A stretch of DNA of 64,000 nt from Opisthorchis felineus (GCA_004794785.1 SJOL01005699.1:122049-186048), one strand, 5' to 3'; positions 12,501-22,744 are shown, numbered from the stretch's first letter. Made by a program: numbers and translations. Notes: generated by a model not told the origin, from the letters alone.

Positions 12501-15500
12501 CCAGAATCTGCCCGGGGATTGAAGATGCGACAGGTGCACTATCTTGCAGGACGGAACACAGCGTGGTTTTCACGGGTCTGGCTTCCTCAGTGTTCAATCT
12601 ACCTTCGAAGGATGAGATAGGAGAGGACGTTCGATGCCGCAGCTACCAGAATGATGAGACTGTGGTTTTCACGGTAAATCAAACTTTACATTCCACTCAA
12701 CTGTAGGTACTGTCTTCATGGGCTGTTGCAGGTCAGCCAACTTATTCTTGAAGAACTCGGTCCATCTTCTTAACCGGAATTTTTTACGAGTGGATTATTG
12801 AGCCGTCCTTTCCACTTATCTTCTCACTGTCAGCTGCCTTTCCTTGACCAGACCATCGAATGAAGTGGTACACGGCACGGTTGTTTCCGGTGACAAAAGC
12901 CTTCTCTGTCCTCAGAGAAGTAATTGTTCACCAGAGCCACCACAGACCCATTACTATTTAGTGTTTGACAGGTTTGCGCGCGATGGCGTACCCGTTGCTT
13001 GCTGGTATGGGTTTCCAAGTATCAATCAGAACTAGCGATCTCGACGAAACCCAGTGGTCATTTGATGGTATCGGGGAAGCTGAACAGAGAGCTATGAATG
13101 CCGCCGGTGTTGCTCCTTTTACATTTTGCCGTGCTTCACCCACAAGCCCGTTACCGGTACTGTGTGGGCTCAACGCGGAGAGCAGTTGAGCTAACCCAGA
13201 TCGATAATGCTGAGCTTTAGTAGTTATCAGGTGATATGCAAACATATATCACAATTTTGTTGGCGCTGGAAATGCGTCCCTCGTTGTATTGCTATTTAAA
13301 TCCTAGTAGTCGATGCAGATAGGTATTCAACCTTTCAGAACAAAAGGAAGGTTGGTTCATACGAGCTTCGAAGTTACCCAGGATACAAGCCTATTCTAGC
13401 ATTCCACCTCTTCTATTTGGGAGAGCAACTGGAAAGCAAACAAGTATGATCCTCTAAGCATGATTACCAGACATTGGAGATTCAGGTGCTGGATTCGCAT
13501 CAATTTGCTTCAGCAGTACTGCTTCTTTTGTTCAGTTTGAAAGGTGGTTTCTTTCACACGCAGTGATTTCCAAAGTCAGCCGCCACAATAATCTGCTCCT
13601 AGGGGTATCGCAGCACCGAATGCAAAAGCTAAGCAGGGCATATTTAAATGGTAAACTTCTGTACGCTTAGCACTTTCATTTCTACTACCCCAGTACCCAC
13701 ATCTCCACCTCTCACGGTCTAATTCGCTTGTCACCGATTGTTATTATAGCCCTTGCCCCAGTATCATGAACTGTGGTTTTATGAACATCCATCCAAGCGA
13801 ACCATTTTGTACCTTACAGAGCACTATCTCCACAAGTACATCAATTTCTAGACCATAGACTTGTTCCACCAGTATGTTCCGTTTCTTATACATGGCCTTA
13901 CACCCACCGAATAACATATCAGCCCTTAATAGCTTGCTCTACTCTATCTTCCCCACAGTTTGTCTGTATTGAATTCTGTATTGTGAAAAAAATCGTTCAC
14001 GCTGAAAACATACGAGTAAGTCTTCAGTTAATTTTTGATATGAACTCAAGTGTGCACAATGAAAACGAGACGACAGTCATTGTGGAGGACTCGAACCCAT
14101 GATCTTTTGCTTGTCAGAAAATCGACTTCTTAAATTCCCGTCTCTCCAACATCAATAGCTTATTTTGTCTCGTCAGTTCTATGCAGTCGGAAGTTGTGGT
14201 ACTCTCTCTCTCTCTTCCCGTCCACCTTTCTACGCGTTTCTACGCTCTTTAGTACCATTTAGTGTAGTCTAACCACTACCTATAATATGGTTGGGCCAGG
14301 TTTTTTATCGTCGCTAGTTAGTACGTAACCCGTAGAGAGTACATGAAATGAACTAATATCATGTTCATGTGGGAAGTATATAACCGGACTGGGTAACGAG
14401 TGACAAATGAACTTTGAAGAGAGCTTCGCTCCCTTGGTTTTTAATCCATTTCTAGTTTCAGTACGTATGAAAGTTTCACGAAAACAAGTTGTTTGTGGTC
14501 AAACAGCCCAAAGTGTCTGGCCGAAAATCAGAACGATGAATTGTTCACACATTTTCCATACAGATGCCTTTTGCTCCGTTCATTTATTGTCCGCCGAATA
14601 ACTAATAAAATCAAGGAGGTTGTGTTTGAAAAACGGTGATCACATGACTTCGTCGTAGTCAGATCGTCCCAGATAGGGCGACAAAACCTACACATTCCAA
14701 TCGCGCCGCCATCCACTGTGCACACACACACACACACACCAAGAACACAGCCAGGTCATGCGCGGTCGCGTAACGAAATAGCAAGAGACAGTCTGACCGA
14801 AAATTCATGTCACTAAGCCACACACACGTTCACGCCCAGTGCTAAGAGCAACAGTGGCGCAGATGTAAGGGGTTTGACGTCATACAAGTGAGATGAGCAG
14901 ACTCGCTACAGCACAGGTGGTGGCAGCGCTGGGCAGTGGCAACTGGTGACGATCGAGGTGTGGTGACGTAAAAGTAGGCCATGTTTCGTTTTGACAAATA
15001 ACCAGACAGAATGCTGTTAGCACGTAAACAACAACAGGTTCCTATTGATTTTTAAACCGCCAATTGTGGTGAGCGAGGTGCCGCAGCACGTTACGGTTCT
15101 TCAAACAACCATTTTCATTCTAATGTAGAGAGTGAAAGCCTAAGGAGTGCACTTTCGTGCGAAAATGTTCCTTGTATGCGTGAGTGCATGCGTAGTAGCC
15201 ATAAATAAAGATGAAGGTAAGAATAGATTAGGATGAGGTTGTTGTCCAAACGACTGGAGTGATGGATTACATTATGTGAAAAACTTCAAGTGACTCGTAG
15301 AACTCCCAAAATTTGTTGGGACTAGGTTGAAAAGGTTGTGAGGGAACTCACTACTTAGGAGATGGTTCGTTATTGCGGAAACGCTAAAGAACCCACCTGT
15401 CACCACTTGGTAACTATCTGAGAATATCACTGTGTGGCCGGTAAATATGTGAATTTTGTGCAATTTGGATTCCGTCTACTCAGGTGACCGAGTGACCCGC

Positions 15501-18500
15501 AATGCTGTGGCACCAAAAGATTTTCGAACTGAAGGAGTGAAGACGGCTTCTACGGGAAAGGTCCCCAAATGGACAAGGAAAGAAGGAAAAAGTGGCCCGA
15601 CACCATTCACATTTACGGTATCCTATAGCATCACATTAACATCCTGTCAAACAACACGTTCACCAACCATTCTCTCGAAAGCTACCTTTCTCACGTTACA
15701 CGGGGACAAATTACAGCCGGATCCTGCCGACTGCAGTTCTAACATTTGTAAAAACCTTGAATAGCGTCAAACTTTTTGGACCACTCCTCTAAGTTACTTT
15801 GAAAGAGCCCTCTTTTTTGGATATGAAAACCCAGATGGCCTGTAGGAAGCTGTAAGCGTCACCCCAAAGAGGGTTCTTACTACAGAGTGACTAGCAGTTC
15901 ACAGGTTTCGCTTCGAAAGTGTGACGAACTTCCTGTCAGTGTGGGACCAAAAATAACACCATGAATTATTCGACAGATATCAAAGGGCGATCGGCGGTGC
16001 TCGTCACAATGAAGGTCAACGATGAACATGAAAGAATGAACATTCGATTTTGTTGTTCCAACTTCAAACAACGCTTCTGTCCTGATTTATCCGTTTGGCA
16101 AGCTCACAAATGATCTGAAATCAACGTTCCAAAGTTTCGTGATCCGAACCTGGAATAAGTAGGTTTGTTGCAAGGTTGTACAGTCGGAAACAGGACTCGG
16201 AACAACTCATACTGAAGTTAACCGGTTGAACGGAACAGAGGGGAAATATACTTGAATTAAATAGTGTGTACTCAACAGTGAATGTTTTAGGGGGTCGAAT
16301 TCAGTCTTGCGGCGCGCTTGACAAGTATAGTGATCGCTGGTTCACAAAGCATATTTTGGTGGACAAAATATTTCCCATAACGACATCCTAACTTCGGATG
16401 GTCAGCCATCTGAAAGTTTCGAGTAATATCACGGAACCCAACTGGCTATGGATAGCGACTTGTACTCGCAGTAATGGACACTGACAGGGGTCAAGGAGAA
16501 ACAGCAGTTCTGTGACTGGCGTCGACAGGAGGCGTCCTGCAACAAGTCTTGTTTTCCCCGATTCCCGAACGACCATTGCAGCTGAGCACCCAAAATCCGA
16601 TGACGAAAAGTCGACATCCATCGGATAACCATGGAAATTCACTGTAACAAGATCGATACTATCCTGACAATCGGTCTTCCAAGTTTTTATGATCACAATC
16701 TCGAAAATTCATTCCGCAAATTCAGACTGAGGGAATCTGCGTACACACCATCCAGAGAATAGTCAAAGTCGCATTTGGGAAACAGGACCAAAATTAAATA
16801 AACCCTTTCTCACCTGGTAGGAGTTGGTGAAACCTGGATGATCCAAGTCGTGAGATAAGGCAGAAAACATGAGAACGAATAAATCCAGGTGAGACAGGTG
16901 AACTTGCAGCTGGGCCTGTTTTATTATGCTATACATCTGAAACAGAGACCGAAAGGAGAAGTAGGATACAAAAATACCAATCTGAAGACTCGGAAGTTGA
17001 AATTCAGATGTAGAGCTTAAAAACGTGTGCTTCTGTATCCTGTGGAACTACCATACAAGGTTTATTGAACAACAACTATGGGAAACTTGCTATAGAACAC
17101 CGAAGTCAAAACAGCCATACAAGTGGTGAGCGTCGAAACTGTTCTAAGTGTATTGAAACATTTAGCGCAACGGATACTGGGAAGGCGCAGGCTCAAAATC
17201 GCCTGAGTGACACAGCTGGAGCTTAACAGATGCATGGCTTCATCACTGAAGCTCAGCGAAGTCCGATCCTGGAGAATGACGTGTGAAAAAGCATCAACTA
17301 TGGATGCTGTAGTTGGTAGTGTTCACATGGCTACCAACCAAGTGGATACCCTGAAAGTCACCATGAGGTCAAAGCCGCCTGGAGCACGGAGACTGTTGCA
17401 AAATAACTTAAATTTTCCGCTCTCTCTCTCTCTCTCTCTCTGCCCTAGGATGTACACTGGGTCTGATACGGGTGAAGTGGTCACCATGTTGAAATATCAT
17501 CTTTCCTGCAGGTCTTTCGCAGAAAAACGGAAAAAGGTAACGTAACACACTACCCATAATGTTGCTGGAAACTCCAACAGCCCAGCACTTATCTCGCCCT
17601 TCTTGGGGCTCATCAAGTAGGCGCAGTCCCCGAGTTTCGTCAGCCTTATGCTCTACTTGAGTTCTAATTGTACGGAATTCAACAAATACTCTCACTTGTA
17701 CACTAATTTGGTTATGAAGTCAAGACCAGATTAGTGTGCAAATCGAAGTATTTGGAAAAAAGGTGATATTTAGGTATTCGGGCGTGGGATTTTCTTCTGG
17801 TTTAATGACAACAGAAATAGAATACTGAAGCATAAAAGACCCTACAATTTAAAACTGAGTATTTCGGTTCATCCATTCTTTCTCTGTAGCGGATAAGTTG
17901 TAAATCAGACGATCTGAACCGTCCAGGTCTGAATGATCATTACTAGACATCATTTTCTTCCATTTGTAGTTCCGTAATACAGACCACTAGGTTCAGTTGA
18001 TTTTGTGCTTCATGCGCATCCTAGACAGTCACAAGGGGATTAGCCTCAAGTTTGTGCTCTTCCACGATCTACTGAGCCAAAATGAGGCCTGTCCGTGTGA
18101 CACTTGCAGCGTCTCTCACGATAGGCTGGTGCACAGGTACAAGTCAAGCTAGCAGTCTCCTGAAGCTGGTTGGGGATTGAAAGATTTGCGGCAATCTGAT
18201 GCCTAAGAGTCAGACTGTTCTAGTAATTCTACGCGAACCAGGGACAACTTGCGGTTAGGAATTCGAGGCAAAAGCTTTGGTCGAGGGTTTCAATCGCCCT
18301 CCTGTTTGGGTGCCCTGACAGTAGTTCAGCCCACATAATACAGATGATGACGATGGGTGATGTTGTAAGGACCCAGATAATCTTCAGTAAAGTGCCAAAC
18401 ACGTGTTCAAGTTTGTAACTGAGGAAAATGTTGGTAGCTCAGATAGCGCAGATGGTCCCTGGTTTGTTCGATGAGTTCGGCGATTTGATAGCAAACGTTT

Positions 18501-21500
18501 CATCACCACTAGTGCATTGATAGGGAGCGGAGTAGAGCGTAGCGATGGGTCCGTGGTGTGCCACAAGCACAAACACTTGGTTCTCTTCTTGTAAGCATCC
18601 GCTCGTCAATGGTCGATTAGTTGGAACGTTACCGTACCTCTAACTGAGAGGTGGTTAAGCTGACATATAAACTGGGGTCCTGAAAGCAATAGGGTCGCGT
18701 AACAATATGAAATGGCTCCTAGAACCGCCGGAGACTTAAAGGGGTTTCGATCACGGTAATCCATGCAGAGGAGAGTCATTAAGAGGAATCGGGTCTTCTG
18801 GTCTCCCTTGGAGAGGAGGCCTCTCTTCGGTAGTAATCAATATGGTCCTATATCCAGAATAGTCATAATAATATTATAATAATGGTTCACCTGTAACACT
18901 CTTCTGGTGCTTAGCTGCCATGCCACCCGAGGGAAGCACGAAGGATGAGATACTGCCAGGTTGCCTAAGTCTAGACCGGAGCAGTCGAGAATCAGAGGTT
19001 GGGTCCGAACCACGGAGCTTCTGGTCAGTAAATTCGCACCCTAATCACTGAGCCATCTCGCCCCCCAGCCAGCTGGCACTAACCAGGTTTTGAACAGTTT
19101 GGAGGTCATTTGTGGTTTGGCTTAAGCCCAATAACTCGCGCAGTTAGGAATTGCTACATGGCCCATCTACACTGTCACGCGGTGTCCACGGGTGTTTCCG
19201 AATTTCATGCATGAGAGGAAGTGAATCGCAGTGATGTATTCGAAGACGGAAAGTCTAGTAGAAGTCTGGCAAGGCGTGCGGGGAATATGGACTCCATACG
19301 GGAGTGGTTTCTCATACGGGGAAGGTAATATAAATGCATTTTGAGCGTACAAAGAAAAACTGCACTATAACCCGGGCACCGGTACAAGAGGTTTTTTCCA
19401 GCTAGCAGGTTACGCATCGAAATTGTAATCATTACTGCAAGTTTTAGCACAGCAGTGACAGCTCGCATGCGCAAAAGTAAAAAAAATTGTTGACCTTTAG
19501 ATAAACAAACAAAACCGAACCGGTGAGATCCAAAAACACAACAAGGCACCAAAAAACTCACCATTTGTGTTACAGCAAACGCATGCTTGAAATTGTGAAA
19601 CGGAACATCATTGTAACGTCCGTAGACAGCGAGCAGCCATGTTTCAAGTAATTCGACCGGGAATCGACAGGCTTCAGGCAACTCCAGATCAAGGAACATA
19701 AATTTCAGATAATGAAGTAGGTGGGCATCGGAATAGAACCAATGGTTGAACGTATGACAGGTAAGGGAATGTTTCGTCCTCTCAGTGAGTGGTGTAGATC
19801 TGTTGTGTGCCGAGGTAGGTGAGAGAGGGTAAGGGTACTGGTAGAGCAACGCAAAACAGTACGATGAGAATACATGCCAATAAATATGCTCTTTCTTTAA
19901 AAAGCCCCGTGAGCCAAATGCTAATCTAGTTTTCAGGCTTTTTCTTACCACATGAGAAGGGCACCAGAAGAGAGGCCGAACCCTGATGTTAAGCAGAGAG
20001 TTTTTCATAGTATAGCAATACAGCTAAAAAGTGTTCTTTGTCGCGCCGCCCTGTCTTGGCGAATCAGCTCTAAACTCAGAGTCTAATTAGTGTCCGTTAC
20101 AGAAGCCCATACATTTTCCCGAGATTTTGGCGTTGCCAGGCAGATATAGGACCAGTGGGTCAAACCAGCAAGACATCGTTACTAAATCATTGGAATCAGC
20201 TGGATTAGCGACAAGTAGACACTCGCAGGCGGTCCTGTATATGGAAGCGACAGCCTTACACCCCAAACTCAGTACTCACACGCATTAAGTAAGAGGCGTT
20301 ACGATGAACGTTGAGAATATTGGAAGCGGGACGGTCGAAAAGTCGGATCGCCAAGCGACTATAGTAATTCAGAAGCGCTGTCTGACTAGCAACAGCGCCA
20401 GAGAGATAAAACAAACCATTGTGAGCACACCTCACCGACAAGCCTTCGTAAAATTTGCGGATCAATTGTATTTTGCCTCCAAGCCTTTATCCGGAGAGGG
20501 GGGGCGGATGACGGCCCTCGTTCCGATAATATGCACAAAAGTTGTTTCAGGAATAATGATGTATGAAGAGCTCTTGAATAGTTGTTTTTATAGCCAACTC
20601 CTCCCTCGGTCGATAAATAATCAAGTTGCTTTAACTTAGTGAATAGCGATGAGATAACTTGCTCGCGTGCTCAGGCTCAGTTGCCCCACGTTTACTTATT
20701 GAATCCAAAAATATCTAGGGTTTCGGAACGCATAACACTACAAATTCTTGGGTATAAAAACCGAGTTGGGGAACGGATCGTACGTTCGGCGCTGTCTTCT
20801 AAAGCATACCCGGTTCTTTTGATCGGACCTATTTCATGTCTGATCGCACTGGTACCTTAAACCGAAAAGCCGTCTACCTTTAAACATATCATCATTGCGG
20901 ACAGTGAAGTCATGACTGGATATAGGTATCAACAGACGTGATCTAGTTTCACATTCAGTGATATTCCAGTTTTCGAGCTAGGTCATCCCTGTTCCCCACA
21001 TCAACAAAACACGGAAACAATATATCATCATCCGCAACGCTGTCGCCTCCAGTGTGTATTTTCCGCTTCTGAATTACGCCATCGCTGAGAATACTAACAA
21101 AGGGGCGGAAGACCTGAGCACGTTTTTATGAGTCATATTTCTTCACAATCCCGAAAAATTAGTTGCTACAAAGCAGAGGAGATGGGGCATTCAAAAATTC
21201 ACCATCCATACTGGCTGATGCTCGCCCAGTCCCAAAGCACAAACCATACCCACACAACGAATATGTCCATTCGGTGACCAAGATCCATTATTATTATCAT
21301 CATCATCAGTTTTGAGAATCGCGTACTTGACGTGCAGTGGTTATAGCTGCCACAGTTTCGTTCACCGATGATTCGTGGAGGTGGGGAATGTAGCTGCGCA
21401 TTGGAGGCGAAAACTGATATAATTGATGCGTAAATACAGGGTTTACCAAGATCCACCTTCTGAGACACTTGCAGTTTACCGAACTAGCTAACTCGACATG

Positions 21501-22744
21501 ACGAACCAGGAGAAAACTTTCAGGTATTGATTGGCAAACAGAAAAAACAAAGGGATCACCATGTAGAACTGCACTCTTCAAAGGCGAGGCACACAATTAT
21601 CCAGGTTCTTAGTGTATGCGTAGGTTAATTCCAAAGAGTGTGCAGTACCACTTCCCTCGCACGATAAGCTTAATTTGAACGAAGAAAGTGTAATGAGATA
21701 AAGTTACGCTGGACGAAATACAGACAAGAGCATTTATAGGCCGTCCCCATACAACAGAGTCCAAAGGAATGTAATGTATTTTGCCAAGTAGACGCTGTCT
21801 GGAATCACGTCAGGAGTTCCTGGGATCCACATCTGACTCCTTCACAAAGCACGAAAAGTTGCAGATTAGTTAACCTATCTGGGCACGAATAGGAATACAC
21901 TGAATATCCGCACTTTGTTTCCGAAAACTCGTCCTCTGAATCACGGCTTTAAATCAACTGATCATAAAATCACGAGCAACGTGTAGGTCTCAACCGGAAT
22001 ATGAGCTGCACCGCACACATCCCAATACCGCCAACAGTGACGTTGACCAATTGATGAGCATCGAACACCAAACCAAAGTGAGCAGGTTACGCCTATGCTA
22101 AAATGTTTCGATGAAAGTTACTGCTTAAAATCAAGTGAGCAAAAGACAAAAATACATATTTGCTGCTTTTCTGTTAACAGATGCTATCTAAACTAATGTT
22201 GTTTAGGAATCCGGAACCATCCTAGCATACACTACGAAAGTACCCTCATCCACTGAATTGTAAAAAGGACATACCTCAGAGAAAAATATTGTTGACCCAC
22301 TCGCTCACGCTCTGTTCGTGCAACACGTATAGAATGAGGACGGAGATGGACCGGTTGTCCGAACCGCCCGCCTATTTCTTTGGGGCGGCAGTTGGACAGG
22401 GTTTCTAGCCTGTCGTAAAACTGTTTAAAAGAGTTTTGAACAGAACCGGGTTCGGAGGAATGTGTTGAGTTAGCCTCGGTGTACTTTTGTTCTTGCTGAG
22501 GTTCGGTTGAACCGACGGAGTCCAATAGGACAGCACAGGAGGGAGAAGAAGATGACCTATGGCACGATTTCGGATAAAGGTGGGCGGTAGACGTGGGCTG
22601 ATGAGGAGGAGATTGTTCTATACCCGACTTGGAAATACAGTTGACCATGGTGCTGGAGGATTTGCTGTTATGGTTTCGGGTAGACCGCCGAAACATGCTT
22701 ATCGTGCCACAAAAGCACAATTGCCAAAGCGACAGCGTTTTGAA
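353..22744 (-). CDS. PDE9A-like: PDE9-type cGMP phosphodiesterase gene, partial, four exons in window
   Basis: This is a spliced gene for a 3',5'-cyclic nucleotide phosphodiesterase of the PDE9 family, which hydrolyses cGMP in the cytosol. Visible exons, 5' to 3', are 22744-22275 (candidate), 19799-19562, 16936-16814 and 513-353. Donors are GTATGT, GTGAGT, GTGAGA and GTGAGC; acceptors all end in AG. The joined frame aligns without gaps to the start of the PDE9 catalytic domain: TF-x-W, PFHNFKH, HDLDHPG, RYND, then SPLENHHC, which separates PDE9 from PDE1, PDE4, PDE7 and PDE8. The helices after this point, including the remaining metal ligands and the nucleotide-selecting glutamine, must lie left of base 1. 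The intron between 16814 and 513 is about 16.3 kb and full of transposon remains. Family assignment is firm; functionality is not testable here. Confidence 0.9.
514..1920. other. Intron sequence, nothing recognised
   Basis: This is the first part of the 16.3-kb intron of the PDE9-like gene. Short open frames occur but show no known motif. No RNA gene or clear repeat was seen. Confidence 0.5.
1930..2680 (-). pseudogene. RTE-type LINE, 5'-truncated C-terminal fragment
   Basis: A long open frame (2629-2015, 204 codons, open upstream to about 2680) encodes the region after the reverse transcriptase in trematode RTE-type elements. Landmarks in order: [55 protein letters not shown] and [13 protein letters not shown]. 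There is no reverse transcriptase core, so the copy is 5'-truncated, the usual outcome of target-primed reverse transcription. It has no internal stop over 200 codons and is therefore younger or better kept than other copies in this intron. The 3' tail near 1930-1990 matches the tails of the copies ending near 26.23 kb and 56.6 kb. It lies in the PDE9-like intron in the same orientation as the gene. Confidence 0.85.
2685..4535. other. Intron sequence, mostly unassigned
   Basis: Apart from a short arm fragment of the MITE-like element at 3230-3290 (GAGATTCAGGTGAAT), I see only short open frames without motifs. Confidence 0.45.
3230..3290 (+). repeat. Short MITE arm fragment
   Basis: GAGATTCAGGTGAAT followed by AACGCCAACTTG and TTTGCAAA resembles, in order, the reverse complement of 4880-4950 inside the palindromic element. 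It is a diverged solo fragment. Confidence 0.45.
4540..5280. mobile_element. Palindromic MITE-like / foldback element
   Basis: Two long arms face each other: about 4540-4800 and, inverted, about 5030-5280. Shared blocks in order from the tips inward are TTATGAGTA, GTATT, TCTCGAATATCGTA, TGGTGCAGCA, AAACGAGAGATTCAG, GGTTCCAGGTGA and an ACACCCCA block. The arms are perhaps 75-80 percent alike by eye. A further arm-like block lies inverted at 4880-4950. No open frame resembles a transposase, so this is a non-autonomous element. The tips read TTATGAGTA on both sides; no clear target-site duplication is visible, so the superfamily is open. Related fragments at 59-119 and 3230-3290 show it is a dispersed family. 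Confidence 0.75.
5387..5410 (+). repeat. 24-base direct copy of the MITE left edge
   Basis: The 24 bases starting CAGCAACCTTATGAG are identical to 4540-4563, the left tip of the palindromic element with a few bases of its flank. It lies about 110 bases beyond the right arm, so the element may be a nested or rearranged copy. Confidence 0.6.
5415..6065. other. Intron sequence, nothing recognised
   Basis: No gene, RNA or repeat recognised in this stretch of the PDE9-like intron. Confidence 0.4.
6070..7760 (-). pseudogene. Non-LTR retrotransposon reverse transcriptase relic, second LINE family
   Basis: Read leftwards, frames joined across several shifts give a reverse transcriptase: [18 protein letters not shown] and SLINIAAKT near 7.1-7.0 kb (motif 0-1 region), SGVRQGC near 6.70 kb, [11 protein letters not shown] near 6.6 kb (catalytic YADD region), then NPGKTKL and [10 protein letters not shown] (thumb), and a C-terminal tail to about 6.08 kb. 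The catalytic box reads YADY instead of YADD, so the second aspartate is lost. Sequence details differ from the RTE-type copies at 2.0, 26 and 57 kb, so this is another family. The part above about 7.26 kb is open for 267 codons but is not clearly related to the reverse transcriptase. It is a dead copy inside the PDE9-like intron. Confidence 0.75.
7800..9350 (+). pseudogene. RTE-type LINE relic, plus strand
   Basis: Fragments in shifting frames follow the RTE order: [10 protein letters not shown] near 7.86 kb, the FKKG and YRG-like region near 8.04 kb, the [13 protein letters not shown] box near 8.26 kb, then an open frame 8333-8911 with [10 protein letters not shown] (palm), [11 protein letters not shown] (intact catalytic YADD) and [12 protein letters not shown]. 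The C-terminal part ([18 protein letters not shown]) is at about 9.23 kb, after frameshifts and a deletion. It has no endonuclease upstream and is 5'-truncated. It lies head to head with the relic at 6.07-7.76 kb, antisense to the PDE9-like gene. Confidence 0.82.
9355..9990. other. Intron sequence, nothing recognised
   Basis: After the plus-strand LINE tail I see no further coding motif or repeat before the gypsy relic. Confidence 0.4.
10000..11350 (-). pseudogene. Ty3/gypsy pol relic (RT end, RNase H, integrase)
   Basis: Reading leftwards: near 11.24-11.09 kb a frame gives [14 protein letters not shown] and later VIGIGAD, matching the linker between reverse transcriptase and RNase H in Ty3/gypsy pol (W-x-AF-x-x-IK, then the D-GIGA box). 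Near 10.94-10.88 kb [15 protein letters not shown] matches the RNase H end (LARW-LQEYDF). At 10.59-10.31 kb [14 protein letters not shown] and CTKC are the integrase zinc finger (H-H-C-C) with [11 protein letters not shown] starting the core. At 10.30-10.11 kb [17 protein letters not shown] matches the second core aspartate region, with Asp replaced by Asn (LTN for LTD). Multiple stops and frameshifts make it a dead copy. No long terminal repeats were found. It lies in the PDE9-like intron, same orientation. Confidence 0.7.
11770..13250 (-). pseudogene. RTE-type LINE relic with internal deletions and simple-repeat tail
   Basis: Read leftwards: [20 protein letters not shown] near 13.05 kb belongs to the linker between endonuclease and reverse transcriptase. 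[14 protein letters not shown] near 12.46 kb is the first catalytic box of the reverse transcriptase (Asp replaced by Gly at the usual FLDFK). Bases near 12.25-12.30 kb match the VFDHRCLR region of the other copies. The 3' end near 11.88-11.77 kb runs into CAT/CAG trinucleotide repeats, as RTE tails do. The YADD part is missing, so the element has large internal losses. Same orientation as the PDE9-like gene. Confidence 0.65.
14202..14217. repeat. (CT)n microsatellite
   Basis: Uninterrupted CT dinucleotides, about eight copies. Confidence 0.8.
14720..14739. repeat. (CA)n microsatellite
   Basis: About nine CA dinucleotides. Confidence 0.85.
16388..16696 (-). other. Unclassified open frame in PDE9-like intron
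   Basis: An open frame of 102 codons lies in the intron just 3' of the HDLDHPG exon. It contains [20 protein letters not shown] and reads like protein, but I cannot place it in a family. No splice signals tie it to the PDE9-like gene, and the next exon in frame is already accounted for. It may be a piece of an unrecognised mobile element or chance. Confidence 0.2.
16814..16936 (-). CDS. PDE9A-like: PDE9-like catalytic domain exon 2 (HDLDHPG metal site)
   Basis: A 123-base exon of exactly 41 codons lies between acceptor CTGTTTCAG and donor CAG/GTGAGA. It begins MYSII, continuing the previous exon's VTQM just as human PDE9A reads CVAQM-MYSM, and ends TNSYQ, matching [14 protein letters not shown] carries the invariant His-Asp pair that binds the catalytic zinc and magnesium ions, fully intact. 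The exon is short and has no start codon requirement, so it is easy to overlook. Both flanking introns are phase 0. This exon settles that the pieces at 19.6 kb and 0.4 kb belong to one gene. Confidence 0.93.
17420..17441. repeat. (CT)n microsatellite
   Basis: About eleven CT dinucleotides inside the 2.6-kb intron of the PDE9-like gene. Confidence 0.85.
18390..18560 (-). mobile_element. Penelope-like element 3' fragment
   Basis: The bases GGTGATGAAACGTTTGC, then a GAACAAACCA-like block and GAGCTACCA, occur in the same order and spacing as at the 3' ends of the Penelope-like elements at 43.42 and 46.52 kb. The copy is diverged and truncated, and comes from a related rather than the same subfamily. 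Confidence 0.6.
18866..19062 (-). mobile_element. tRNA-derived SINE, copy 1
   Basis: Read on the minus strand it begins GGCGAGATGGCTCAGTG, a box A-like sequence, followed about 35 bases on by GTGGTTCGGACCC, a box B-like sequence: an internal RNA polymerase III promoter of tRNA type. The body continues with a region shared by the copies at 23.16 and 25.08 kb (GGCAGTATCTCAT, GGTGGCATGGCAG) and ends in an ATT/ATA-rich tail near 18866. It lies in the PDE9-like intron. Confidence 0.75.
19562..19799 (-). CDS. PDE9A-like: PDE9-like catalytic domain exon 1 (HNxxH motif)
   Basis: The exon holds one leading base plus 79 codons and ends on a complete codon (ATG) before the donor GTGAGT. The acceptor is CACAACAG after a CT-rich tract. 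The peptide aligns without gaps to human PDE9A from the helix LSPETIEALRK through PTFDVW to FRHCFCVAQM. Key residues are TFNHWFY, the tryptophan-rich helix [11 protein letters not shown], and PFHNFKHAF, whose first histidine is the proton donor of the PDE active site and whose second histidine is the start of the metal-site signature. The frame continues open into the intron on both sides, so the raw open frame here (267 codons) overstates the exon. Confidence 0.92.
20000..21270. other. Intron sequence, nothing recognised
   Basis: This is the upstream part of the 2.5-kb intron between the candidate N-terminal exon and the first catalytic exon. Short open frames only. Confidence 0.4.
21280..21480 (-). 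mobile_element. RTE-type LINE 3' tail fragment with TGA/TAA repeats
   Basis: On the minus strand the piece ends in CTGATGATGATGATAATAAT, a terminal microsatellite typical of RTE elements. The sequence just upstream (GCAGCTATAACCACTG on the minus strand; GTAGCTGCGCATTGGAGGC on the plus) matches the tail at 11.77-11.93 kb. Only about 200 bases of 3' end are left. Confidence 0.55.
22275..22744 (-). CDS. Candidate upstream (N-terminal) exon of the PDE9-like gene
   Basis: An open frame of 156 codons plus two bases runs between a good acceptor (pyrimidine-rich stretch, then ACAACAG) and a good donor (CTGAG/GTATGT). The protein is rich in Ser, Thr, Pro and Gln in its first two thirds, like a low-complexity regulatory N-terminus, and more basic and helical near the end ([15 protein letters not shown]). 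I recognise no domain. The exon ends with two bases of a codon, and the next exon at 19799 needs exactly one base before its frame, so the two splice in phase. A methionine eight codons after the exon's TTG at 22720 (MFRRST) could be a start if this is the first coding exon. Assignment to the PDE9 gene rests on order, strand and phase only. Confidence 0.5.

Larger units (their letters stand above)
13255..16385. other. Intron sequence with simple repeats, no gene seen
   Basis: Contains a (CT)n run at about 14202-14217 and a (CA)n run at 14720-14739. Short open frames, for example 15456-15764 plus, show no motif I know. Confidence 0.4.

Noticed and set aside
13735..13790. A GYNN-like reading on the minus strand, considered as the missing PDE exon
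   Set aside because: A stop lies five codons upstream and no HDLDHPG precedes it.
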